This document shows, one piece after another, positions 1 through 19,300 of a DNA stretch of 64,000 bases. Where the stretch lies: assembly GCF_027744825.2 (NCBI RefSeq), contig NC_071338.1, positions 25,496,001 to 25,560,000 on the forward strand, in the 5' to 3' direction. Position numbers and translations under genes: made by a program. Every line of letters starts with the position of its first letter. Within the stretch, counting starts at the first letter, position 1. The DNA comes from Synchiropus splendidus (Eukaryota > Chordata > Actinopteri > Syngnathiformes > Callionymidae). The notes under the pieces were generated by a model. That model searched no databases. It was not told where the DNA came from and saw nothing but the letters and a program-made list of their open reading frames with translations.

Positions 1-3000
1 CAGTGAGAGCTCGCATGACGAAGATTCTGGAAAGGTAACATAAATGGGATTAAGGAGAGGTTAAGATCATCCCATGCAGCCGTTAGACGAGGGATATTAA
101 ATATTGATTTATCCCACTGTAATGACCGGGCACAGGAGTGGGTCTAAGTGCTGCTTACAGATGGATCAATTTATCTTTTCATACAAAGTGTGTCTGATCG
201 GGACAATGCCTCTCGAGCCTTTATCACCATGACCCCCAGCCCCTCCACCTCTGCAGCAGCCCGCGCCACTGCAGGCTCCGACCTCGGAAGATCCACGGAA
301 AAAAAAAAAAGAAAACTACTGTAGGCTTTCACCTGAGGACATGTAAAATATTCATGCGTTACAGGAGCCGATTCTCATTTTATTTGTCTGTTTTTACTAT
401 ATCCCCTTACTACAATAAAACCTTCTATAACCCCACAGCAATTTGCCGCTTTGAAATATTAATCGAAACGTATTATTGTCTACGGAGGGCAATTACTTTG
501 TTCCATTATTTACCGTTTCTTCCTCAGCCAGAGGAGGCTTTTACTTAGAATGTGCCGCACGCCGACAGACAAATACGGTGAATCTGAATCCATTTGTAAC
601 CATCGGAATTGTTTTCCTCTATTATTGCGCTGGCGCTATAACTGGAGACGCTGTGTTTGATGGCTCATGGGTGAATAGATATGAGACGTGTTTTCACTCA
701 AACGTGGAAGAGGGTCCTCTCAGCATGGTCAACTGTGATGTACACGCAGAAGTACAAACATTCCAATGAACTGTGATGGACAGAACGGAAAAGTACAATA
801 TAGGCACCAAAATACGAGAAGAAAATGAGAGAACTATAAATAACTCATGAACTGAAAAATTGAAGTGAAAAATCTTTGGTACTTTGGTAAACGGAATTTA
901 AATTGCACATTAAACAAATTAGTAATTAGAGGTAAATGAAATGCTTCACTTGAATTCCACCTGATTTACAGCATTTTGTATGGTACAAAAATACCACTGT
1001 TTGAGCTCATCATTTCAAAAGGCTCCTTTTATTTCAGAAAGTTTGACCTTAAGAAGCAAATTCCTGTCTGTCTAAATGAAATCTGCTTGTGAGGGAGAAT
1101 CTTGAGACTGACACTCTGTACAAGTTGTGAGTCCGATGTGGTCAGAAGATGAAATCTGTTCTTCTGCTGACATGTCCCTAACTGGAATCAAAAGGTGAAA
1201 GGCCAGTGTTAACCTATTGAACTGCCCTTCTCTGCCCTGCAACGCCTCCTCCCTTCACTATCGATTACAATTGTTCCACTTCCCATCCCCGGCTGTAAAT
1301 ATTCCAGCAGAGCCTTGACATGCCACTCACAAAACATGAGAGTTCTTGAACGTTGCTTGTAACAGTTCCACTGTACCGTCCAGATTAAGCTCACGGGCTG
1401 AGCATCCTGAATTAGCATCCTCAGTGCTGTTTCTTGACTGCTGTTTTGGAAATGACAAACCAAAGCATTTCTGACTCGCCCGCTTTTCCACCCAATTTAT
1501 ATTATACCACACTCAACGATACCGACCACAGGCGGTGGAGCCTATTGTTTAGATTTATTTCATGTACCGTTTGAACAATTGTTTGCTGAGAAATTGAATA
1601 TTCTGCACAAAACAAACTACTGAACAAGTCAGTGGGGTACTTGATGGCACTTAGCAAACCTCCACTTTTGCTAGAAAGCTGGCTCAATACTTTGGAAAGG
1701 ACCACAAAACAAAAGAAGGCACAAAGGTCCATTTATCGACGGAGCTAGGGTAGATCTGTTTCTAATGAAAAGGTGGCTCCCCACATTTTTAACCTGATGC
1801 TCTCTGCATTTTTTTGAGACTCTGATAACAGAGACTGCTTCTCTGAGAATGAGGAGATAAGAATATAGAGCCAGCCTCTGTTTTTTGTTTTTGCAGTGAC
1901 CGCAGGGTCCCAATTTATGACGTCTGACCTTCCAACAAAAATAAGTCATCATAAACAATCATTGTAAAATTGCTTTTATTAAAACCAAACAATAAAATTT
2001 GATTGGCCCTCAGCCCGGAGTGGGGCGAGCTCACCAACCCATGACACAGTTAAGCTTCTTAATTTAATTAAAGCCCTGTTCCTCCACTGCTTTAAACAAA
2101 TGAGGTGATGCCCTGGCAGGACCAGAATAGCGGGCCATCTCTGTGTGATCTTGAGGAGCACGGCCATCAGAACAGATGCCAGCCCTTTGTGGCTGCTACT
2201 GTTGACTCGGCTGCTGCCTGCATTAGCCTGAGCTCGGGGAGAGTGGAGGGTAGAATAAGAGCAACAGTCAACATGAAAGAATCCGTGGTTTTACCGCATG
2301 GCTGGATGTACTTAACATTTAAATGGCTCAATACTTGCAAAAGTAACTGGAAGGCTGAGGGATTATAAATAACACTGCAACTGGTTACAATAAAAATACA
2401 AAACAGATGAGGAGCCGAGCAGTGAGGATCTGCGGGGACCTTAAAACACAGTCTTTGTCGCAGTCTCGGCTGGGCCAGGCTCCCATTTGAGTCTCCGCTC
2501 AAGGGCCACAGATCACAGCGATGACTGATACTTGATACATAAAGCCATATATTGTGGCTGACGCCGTCAACTCGCCACATACCAGGTGTGTGATACAACC
2601 AGAGACAATTCAGCACATTATCGAGCATAAGTGGCTGTTAAGGTTTCTGCAGCTGTTAAAGGATCGCATCACAAAAATTGTATGCACGTGTGAGCGCTTA
2701 GTTTCCACGGCGAAGGGGAAAGAAATGTCGATACTTCTGAAAAGCAGATCAAGTTGCTCTGCAAACTTTTCTTTTTTGCTCTGACAAACCCAACAAAGAG
2801 TGGATGAATGGCAGTGGAAATAATCCTGTCTGGTCAAACATATATTTCATTCTTCAGTAGCCCTTCTTCTCTCGAGATTTAAAGCTGCTTCAGACAACCG
2901 CACTTCCTCGCAACAGCAGTGATGCAATGCTATATTTGCGTGGCAAAGAGCTGATGTTCATACCCACACATTAGTGAGACAATTCTGTTTAATCTGGTGT

Positions 3001-6000
3001 ATTACGCCAAAATGAGATGACTAATCCAGCGCTTTTATGTGTCATGTATCATGTTATGAATGGCTGGTGGAAGTTGAACTCTGCCCTCTAATCCGTCCAG
3101 AATCCTCCTCAACAATGTGGCGAGTCATGAAACAATCTTAACAATTATTTCAATTAAAACAATCTTTAGCTTTCGGCTCAACCCTTTTTTTGAGAAACAG
3201 AAGGATGAAGGAGTGTCATGATTGCCAGTGTGTTGTCTAATTACAGGGCGGGATGGCGGCACAATGCGCGGGGCCGTCCGCTGCAGCCCAGAATACACCC
3301 TGTGGGCAGAGCGGCAGTTCTGCACCACATGTTCCACGCTCCGCCAGACTAGAGCTTTCTTTACAGGCCGACCCACAGACTTCACTCACCCGCCACCTTG
3401 TAATAAACAATCTGAATAAATGAATGAACAATAAAAAAGTAGAAGCGTATCACAAACAACGTGAAGAAAAAGTGGGCGTAAGTGAGCCTGTCCCTCGCCT
3501 GTCAGGACAATCTTTGTCATGAGTGCGGCGTGTCCTCTGCTACTCTTCTGTATTAGAGTGATCAGTAAAAATTTAATGACACTATAAAATAATAAAAGTG
3601 GCATCAATTTATCACGGCACTTGGCAATAAAGAGGCATTAGTTCACTGAATATTTTCAAGCATTAAAACAAAAACCCAGATGCCAAGCTGAAATAAATTA
3701 CAGCGTTATAACCAATAAGTATATTACAAGCCAGGTATAAAATTTTATGAAAATTCACAGGAACATATTGCCCAATCGAGCGGATCTTAATTAGTCCTGT
3801 CAACAGCAAGGCTGTTAATAAATGCAACATAAATCCAACAGTCTCTTTCTCCAACTCCACTTCGGAGTCGTTGATCAGCTCAGCAAGGTTGATGGTTTGA
3901 CGGGACTAGTTCAGAGGTCAGAGTCTTTTTGTGTCTGTCTTCCTGTTCTGGCCAGAGTGTCTTTTTGTCATGGCCTAAAACCCACCCAGAACTGTAGCTT
4001 CATGTTATCTAAGTCCTTTTCTAGTTCCTGACTAACCATTTTATTCATTTCAAATCCCAAATACATTCTTAAATAAGATGGTCTGAACCAGTGGGAGTCA
4101 CCGCCTGATTTGTACTCATTGCTTTTTTTATTTAATTCAACCAAACAATACTTCCAGTTTTCCAATTTGTTCGATGTCTGACATCTGGTGACCTGTTTGA
4201 TGGGAGCTGCCGCACATTCAAACCGAGATGAGGTGCTCCCTGAGACCCGTCGGTGCGCGACTCCCGCGCAATGAATAAAGTCCTTAAGAGTTCAAAAACA
4301 AGCGTCTGGCGGGGCTCTAACTTGTGTCGCTTTAATGTCCTGATGTTCATGCAAATCCTATGACTTTGTGCAGTGAAGACAGAAGTGTGAAGCATGACGC
4401 TACAGCGGTTATTAATGAGAGCCACTGATGGATGGCTCCTGTTCTCGGGCCAACATGATGCTTAATGATCATGAGTTTATAAAAGGACTTGATTGATCAG
4501 GAGGGACTAACCGAGCACGGAAGAGGAAGGAGCTGACGACTTTATTACAGATATACAGTAGTGATGAACGCCGCGTCTTGCTTTCCGGACTGTCCTCGCG
4601 GCGTCTGAAGCAGCCCATTGCCCGCCCAGCTTAATCCGACATCAGTCATGTTGTCGCCGCGCTGCTAGCTTCTTTCATTAAGAGCAATAATGTGGCCGGG
4701 TGATGAATTCGGCTCAGTGTGCACTTAGATGCGCGCACATGTGGCGCTTTGCACGGATTGTGACACCCGCCGGAAAAAAAAAAAAAAAAGGCCCCAGTAC
4801 TTCATCTTCCTTTTACAAAGCGTCTTCTTGCCCAGCAGGGACGTCCACATATGTCATCATTAGAAAACACTTAAGTAAGCAAAGAGCCATCAGATAGACA
4901 GGCTCTAATCACAGAGCGTAAGCAGGTAGTGCTTAATTGTATATCCGCATCACTCCGCTGGCCATAAATAATGACTGCCTCTTCAAGTATGATGGCATAA
5001 TTCAGTGCTCGCGCTCTCTGTCCTCCCTGGAGTCCTTTCTTCTGGGGAATTGCTTTTGAATAAATAAAAATGTGTCAGAAATCACAACACAATGAAAGGA
5101 CGGACGTGAATGGGAAAGACAATCCTTTCCGTGGAAACATGTCTCGAAATATATTTAAGCGTCATACATTCACTTTTATTTGACCAGGTAAACCCAACTT
5201 TTTCCAGGATTTGCTGCAAGAAGTGGCGGTAAAAATACAAACGCATCCATCCTCATCCACTTGCTGGGTCGTAGGGGCAGCTGCTTCAAAAGGTCGCGCC
5301 AAACCCCCTTCCAGCAGCTCCAACTGAGGGATCCGAGATCCTCCCAGTCCAGTGTAGAGATATAATCCCTCCACCTGGTCTTGGGTCGACCCCTCGGTCT
5401 CCTCCTAGCTGGCCCTGCCTGAAACACCTCCAAAGGGAGGCCTTCAGGGGGCTTCCTCATGAGAACCACCTCAACTGGCTCCTCTCAACGCGGAGAAGCA
5501 GCGGCTCTTCTCCGAGTCTCTCCCGAGTGACTTATCTTTAAGGGGGATGCCTGCTTCCTGTCAGAGAAATCTCATTTTAGTGGCTTGTATCCAAGAAAAT
5601 GAGGACAAAAAAGGAGAAAACATTGCCATCAGAAGATCATTTTGCTTTTGATTCAATGTTTTAAGGACTTTACCTAAACCACAGAAAAGTGCCTATTCCT
5701 TCACTCGGAGAAATACAAGGGCCGCCTCGCCGGGTAAATTGTGTGTGAACTCTACCTACAAATCTGTTGTGTCAGTGGGTGATAGGCATGTTTAGAAAAC
5801 AAAGGGTCAGAGGTCGTCGCAGACAGTACATTATTGGCACACACTGAATGCTCACCCTATTAGAGAAACAAAAGTTTATTTCTGAATGGTGGCAAGATGC
5901 CTGCTTTTAGTCTGATCCAGGGGGGAGAAGATTATTTGTATCATGCGGAGTCAAAGTGTCCGTCTTGTAGTTGAGTCTTTAGAGGGGAAGACAGTGCTCT

Positions 6001-6653
6001 GCTAATGCCCTGTCTATTCACAGAGGAAGTAGGTCATTCCACAATGGAGCGAGCAGCAGTCGGCATTCTCCCCTTGCATAATACATTAAGTGTAATGTGC
6101 AGGAACTATTCAGAGACCCCCCGAAAGCTGTTATTTTATTCTGTGAATGCACATGGACATGACATTTAATATTGTCGCGGAGTGCCGAATGACAGGGTTT
6201 CATTGTGCGTCAAGTACAACATGATGCCAAGTTTAATCTGAGCTCAAAGTGACATGACAAACGGGAAAACACGGTGTGTTCTCTAAAGCATGAACTCTGA
6301 ATAAATGATGGGCATTGAGCTCTGGGCGCTGCAGAGTTGAAGGGAGGATGTCACAAGAAGATTACACAGGAAAATCTGAGCACTGCAAAGAGGGCCACGA
6401 CCCTATTGTGCGCCAGGGATCTCAAAGTATCCCTCTGTAAATCTATTTACACCACCCCTGGCCCTCGCTGTCTCCTTTCCTCCCGTCATCCATAATTGCT
6501 GCAGCTGAATAGAGAAAAGAAAAGGCTACATCTAGCTTGTGTCAAAAGAGCAGCACTTCAAAAGAACCTTTTATTATCAAACACGCTTTCTTTACCGTCT
6601 TCCTGTTGATATGAAGGTGGGCTTATATGTGCAACTTGTTTGTGTGTGTGTAG
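1..6653 (+). other. sox6 intron (3' part), upstream of exon A
   Basis: No exon of sox6 or any other gene is recognisable here. It holds a minus-strand LINE fragment (5165-5580) and a short poly(A) run (about 4775-4790). Several non-repetitive stretches have balanced composition and homeobox-like TAAT/ATTA motifs, for example about 1970-2110, 2390-2530 and 6370-6520. They could be conserved non-coding elements. In the rest I see nothing. Confidence 0.6.
5165..5580 (-). mobile_element. Rex1/L2-like LINE 3' fragment
   Basis: On the minus strand the fragment encodes the end of a non-LTR retrotransposon reverse-transcriptase ORF: LPLEVFQAGPARRRPRGRPK followed by TRWRDYISTLDWEDLG. The GRPKTRWRDYI motif and the adjacent untranslated sequence are typical of LINE copies scattered through fish genomes. 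It is strongly 5'-truncated and inactive, inserted in the sox6 intron antisense to the gene. The family name is from memory of such repeats. Confidence 0.7.
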
Positions 6654-14720
<8,067 letters not shown>

Positions 14721-15254
14721 GGAAGCGAGCGGAGGCGCAGCAGTCACCACAGGAGGACTTTCAGGGGAGGGGGCTGGTCCGAGGAGAGCCTCGCCGTCGG
14801 TTATAAACATTTTCATAAAGTGGCTAGAGAAACACTATTTCATTCATGAGGCAGCATGCAGCTGTGGTTTCATGACGGCGCTTTGGTCTTAAGTGTTTCC
14901 ACAACACAGCAACGATTTCATCCTCTTTTTGTTCTTTACATTATCGAAGCAAGATAGCTAGACAACTAGACACAACTTGAAACTGAGCATTTAGCAGTCG
15001 CATTTAAATATCCACGGTTGGCGTGACTGCTTCAAATGGGAGTTGTCCTTTTACTCAGGTAAAGAGCGCTAGCTAACAGCTTGTGAATGTTTTCATCAGG
15101 AGTATTATACAACCAGATCAAAATACCTGAATTGCAACCGAATGAACGGGCGACACGAGGAAACATATTTATTGTGTTGTTTTTTTTCTTTTAATAATGT
15201 AGGTTGTAGTGCCAAAAAAGTTGTTTTGTGAGGTCCTTTCAGAGAATCTTTGTA

Positions 15255-15793
15255 AGTCTTAGACAATCTTTTGAGCTCTTAATACCGATTCCGAACCCTG
15301 TTTTCCCCCAAACCAGATCAACAAATCAAACCTTGGAACACTGAAGGAACAGACTCCTTGGAAGTGGGATTTTTCGGCGACAGCTTGTCGTGCTTGTTGT
15401 TCATCCCGAAATGCAGCAACCATCAACGCAGCTGGCCGGTCCCTTCTTACTCCCAGTGCGACCACCCAGTCTGACTCACCAAATTCTTAATTCTAAATCT
15501 GAGCGATTGTAATCAGGCCAGGATGAACAAATCTGTGGGATTGGAACAGGCGGCAAACCGCAGCTTTGGTGGCATTACAATCTTTTCGAATTGATGTTGT
15601 ACAATGTGCAGCTACAGGAGATTTTGTTAAACACTTTAGCCCTATTTGGATGACACATTCTTAAGTCTTAAAAAGTTTATTTTTCCCTCCAAATCTTAAT
15701 TCTCTTCAGACATTGCAAATCTTAAACGGACACTAAGAAGTCTTAAAGACGTATTGGGTCGAGGCAAAGAGTTGATTGCTACTGTCGTCTTAA
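15255..15793 (+). promoter_or_regulatory. Cluster of miR-499/miR-208 seed-match sites in the sox6 3'UTR
   Basis: Within about 540 bases there are four matches to the shared seed core: AGTCTTA at 15255-15261 (7-mer), AGTCTTAA at 15664-15671 and 15739-15746 (8-mers for miR-499), and CGTCTTAA at 15786-15793 (8-mer for miR-208). GTCTTAA at 14886 and 18610 are weaker additional matches. Sox6 is an established target of miR-499 and miR-208b in muscle, including in zebrafish. The site matches are seen directly; function in this species is inferred. Confidence 0.75.
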
Positions 15794-16115
15794 AAGGAAC
15801 TTCAGTCTTCCCAGAAACACATCGTGATGTAGGTCTGTTGTCGTAAGATGAATAGCCAAAATCTGGCTCCTTCATACTGAAACGTCAAGAGCGTGTCCAG
15901 CTTGACGCTAACATTTCCGCTTGATAAAGTGAAGAATTTATGATGTCCACTATTTTTCTTGAACAAATTCCGATCAGAAGTATTATTTAAAAGGCATAGA
16001 AGGATCTGCCGCTTCTTGCCATGCCCTGCTTTGACCCCGGCCCGTGGCAACCTCAGCACCCAGGGGGCACCATCTGCCTCAAAGCACTAGAAAACACCAG
16101 GGAAGAAGGACAAAC

Positions 16116-16138
16116 AATAAAATTTGGGGTGTGTGTCC
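16116..16138 (+). promoter_or_regulatory. Candidate proximal polyadenylation signal of sox6
   Basis: AATAAA at 16116-16121 is followed directly by a G/T-rich stretch (GGGGTGTGTGT), the usual arrangement of signal and downstream element. Use of this site would give a 3'UTR of about 1.4 kb that still contains the dense microRNA-site cluster. Confidence 0.4.
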
Positions 16139-16632
16139 CTCATTGTGCTCTCCATCAAAGTGCTGGAAGTGAGGATTCCACAGAACTCCCACCCCGACCC
16201 ACTCACCAGGCGCTGGCGAGCAGATGGAACGAGTACATCAAGCTGTGGGGGATTATTAAAATGACTGACGACTGGATATCATCTGAAATACACCATTATT
16301 AATGCATGAGTCCAGCTATTGCGCCTCGCTGCCCTTGAATTCGGCCATTTCAAACAAAAAGAGTTTTCGTTCTACCGGCCTGGCCATTTGATGGTTGCTA
16401 CATTGTGGTACAGACAAAATCCAAGGATTCATTTCAGTGTTTTACCAAGCATCACTGGCTCGTCTTACTTCCAACTTTTCTTTTTTGTGAGGCTTCGTCA
16501 CCTCTTTGTAATTTCATCTGTTCTACATTACTGTCATTTCGAGGCATGTTACGGAGGCTCTCCCTCAAACAAGTGGCTCTCCCTACTTACTGGGCTCCTG
16601 TTTGCTGTCAGTAGGATCGATTTGTATGTGAT

Positions 16633-18480
16633 TGTAAATAGTTTTATGACAGTGCCGCACAGAATCAGCGCGCTAGTAGTTACAAAAAGACACTTTTCAC
16701 TGAACTGAAACTTGACTGTGCTTACACAGGCCGAGAGAGACGGGGAGGGGAGGAAAAAAAAAAGACAAAAAAGAACTCTAAAGAGGACAATGTTTCATAA
16801 GTGTTATAAGCACTGGATATAAATTGTATTTTTTAACAATTCTGATTAATGTGAAGCTGTTTGACAACAACAAAAAACAAATGAATTGACAAAATCTCCC
16901 ACCTGGACTCGAGTGGGTCGCCAGATTTCAGTCCTTTTATGTGCTTTTTTTTCTTCCTTTTTTTTTTTTTTGAATGCAAAACAAAACAAAAAAAGACCAG
17001 TTTGTTTCAGCTCCACGGCTGCCAACAGAGAGAGACGCGGCACAAGTGCAGAACTGCAGACGTTGTTTCTGTCATTGTATTTATTTTCAGCCACAGCTGG
17101 CTCTAAAACTGTCAGTGAATTAAAAGACAATCAGAGGAACAAAAAATATTTGATCAGTTGCCACAAAAAAACTTTTGAATCCACCATGTCGTTTTCCTTT
17201 TTTTTTTCTTTTTCGCGTATATATGGCAAGAATTTTATTTGCGTCACCTTTTATGCCATCCGTGTCGGATTATTTTAACTTTCACAAATCCTGTACCTCA
17301 TGTAGATACTGAACAGATCCGGCCTTTAGAAAGACAGACGCAACATGTTTGTGTCGGTTTGGTCAATGTTTTATTGACAACCTGGACACATAAAGAGCTT
17401 CATGTATTCGTTTCATTTAACAGGACAAAAAGAAACTTCAATTGAGAACCAAACAGACAAACAGTCTGTAGATTGTGGTCACCAGAGGTCCTCTTATATT
17501 GCCTTGGTATTTAGCATAAAAAAGTAAAATCTGTACTATTCATTCTGACCCCTCTGTTAAATCTGAACAATTTATGATCAATATTTGAACATTTGAAATC
17601 CATCAGAAAGCGGAACAATAACAGGAATAAAGAGAAAGAGCCTCTTATATTTCCAGACGTCAAAGCAAAATCTGGATGGAATGTTGTACAAACAAATGAC
17701 AGCGGTTTTGTTGTGATAATCTCCCCCCAAACCAAGAAAGGTACTTAAAAGAAGCACTTGATGATCACATGTTTCCAATCGAGATACAATCAAGGTTCGA
17801 TGCTGTAAATCAATGCTACGGTAAATTTTTATATCAAAGCTGAAGCTATCATCCTGAAAAATGTGCATTTATTCGCATTGAAAGAAGCTGGGTAAACTAA
17901 ATTGCTTTTTTTTTTAAATGAACATGATGTTTTTAACAGTTGGGAATGTGCATTTATTTATTTTCGATTCTGTCCATGTGACTTTTCTTGGCGTGTTTGC
18001 TCATGTTTTTATTGTTCCTGCCATCTTTAGACACTCACAGGTGTTTTCGGTCAAACCGTTTTTGTTGGAGCAAACATCTGAAGACAAAAGGCTTCGACGC
18101 TGTGTCAATATTGACTTACTGTAATTTAATTTCTGTCTGAACATTGTGATGTATATGGTGGGGATTTCTCTGTGTTAATTTAATCAGCACAATTCAATGA
18201 CATGCTGGACTGACATGCGAGCTGCTGTTCAGAAGTGTAAAAACGGTCATTCGAGACAACGTGTCTTTGGTACTTTTGCTTTTCAGAGTTTTTCAAGCAA
18301 CACTGTGTGAGGCTCCTCTGTCCCTGGAGCCCTGGATTTTTTTTTTACATCCCATTGTTTTCCCCTTTTTTCTGGCAGGTACCTAAGGTCGAGTATCGTT
18401 TGGGTGTTATTAGAAAAAAATGAAATACATAGTGTTTGTTGCTGCTTCAAAAAAAAAGTTTATGTCTCAATATGTAAATA
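16633..18480 (+). promoter_or_regulatory. Two Pumilio-type motifs in the sox6 3'UTR
   Basis: TGTAAATA occurs at 16633-16640 and again at 18473-18480, both exact matches to the UGUANAUA consensus bound by PUF proteins. The motif is short and AT-rich, so chance is possible. The coordinates span both sites, not a continuous element. Confidence 0.3.
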
Positions 18481-19094
18481 GTTTATCATAATATCTTGTA
18501 CAGTCCAATGTAAAGTTTTTAATTCAACTTTTAAAAGATGTTGCCATCACGTTTGTGTTCACATTCTCTATACGTTGCAACAGATCATTTATCTGCTAGG
18601 AGTATTATTGTCTTAAAATGTTTTTGGTTTATTTTCTCCCTTATTTAATTTAATTATTTTTGCTTGGCTTAAAAAGTGTACACCAGGCAGTCTTTGGTTT
18701 CCATGTGCAGTATTGACGTGAGGTAAACTTAAGGTGATTAATTTTACAGTGGTGTGTGTTGAGCGCAAACTCCTCGACTTAGTATTAATATACTATAATC
18801 TAATATTTAAAGAAGAAAAAAACGAGTGCGACACATCGGGCGTGTCGCTGCGCCATAGAAGTGTGTATATTGTACAAGGTTTATATATCCCCAAAAACTG
18901 ATTTCAGACATATGTTGATGTGATACCATTCTCTGTATGTCTCAGTCAACTGTAAAAATAATAGGGGCTGAGGAACTTCCTCTTTATGTTCATTTACCTC
19001 AAGAATTTCCTCCTTTTCTGTAAAAACAAAAGACATTGTGTTACAGAAGCTTGTCACATCACTCCATCTTTTGTACTGCTGTTGACACTTACAA

Positions 19095-19135
19095 ATTAAA
19101 GAGACATTTTGTTTTAAGACCGGTGTTGTTGTCAT
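19095..19135 (+). promoter_or_regulatory. Candidate distal polyadenylation signal of sox6
   Basis: ATTAAA at 19095-19100 is followed 20-35 bases later by the GT-rich GGTGTTGTTGTC. A transposon-like remnant and a (TA)n array begin just beyond, which fits the end of a transcript. It could be a chance match in AT-rich DNA. Confidence 0.4.
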
Positions 19136-19220
19136 CATTATCGCCACCAAGGACTTGTCTGTCTGGCAACAAACTGACGTTTTCAACGGATTTTGATCAA
19201 ACTTCAGGGAACATATCATT
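19110..19220. mobile_element. Possible transposon remnant just past sox6
   Basis: The stretch with CCACCAAGGACTTGTCTGTC, CAACAAACTGAC and ACGGATTTTGATCAAACTTC, then AGGGAA, resembles a repeat common in fish DNA, recognised from memory only. It lies beside the proposed end of the 3'UTR. Confidence 0.3.
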
Positions 19221-19250
19221 CCATTTTGTATTAAACAGTTTACATAGTGT

Positions 19251-19253
<3 letters not shown>

Positions 19254-19296
<43 letters not shown>
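19254..19296. repeat. (TA)n microsatellite
   Basis: About 21 uninterrupted AT units, ending ATGTATCGTACGTACGTATC. The open frames through it (IYIYIY) are artefacts. Confidence 0.95.

Positions 19297-19300
<4 letters not shown>

Larger units (their letters stand above)
14721..19115 (+). other. sox6: sox6 3' untranslated region (inferred extent)
   Basis: The region is AT-rich with no credible coding frame and has many T-runs. It begins after the sox6 stop and is taken to end just past ATTAAA at 19095, so the proposed length is about 4.4 kb; vertebrate SOX6 genes are known for long 3'UTRs. It holds six matches to the miR-499/miR-208 core GTCTTA, two TGTAAATA Pumilio-type sites (16633 and 18473), and a proximal AATAAA at 16116. 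The end is inferred without transcript data. Confidence 0.6.
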
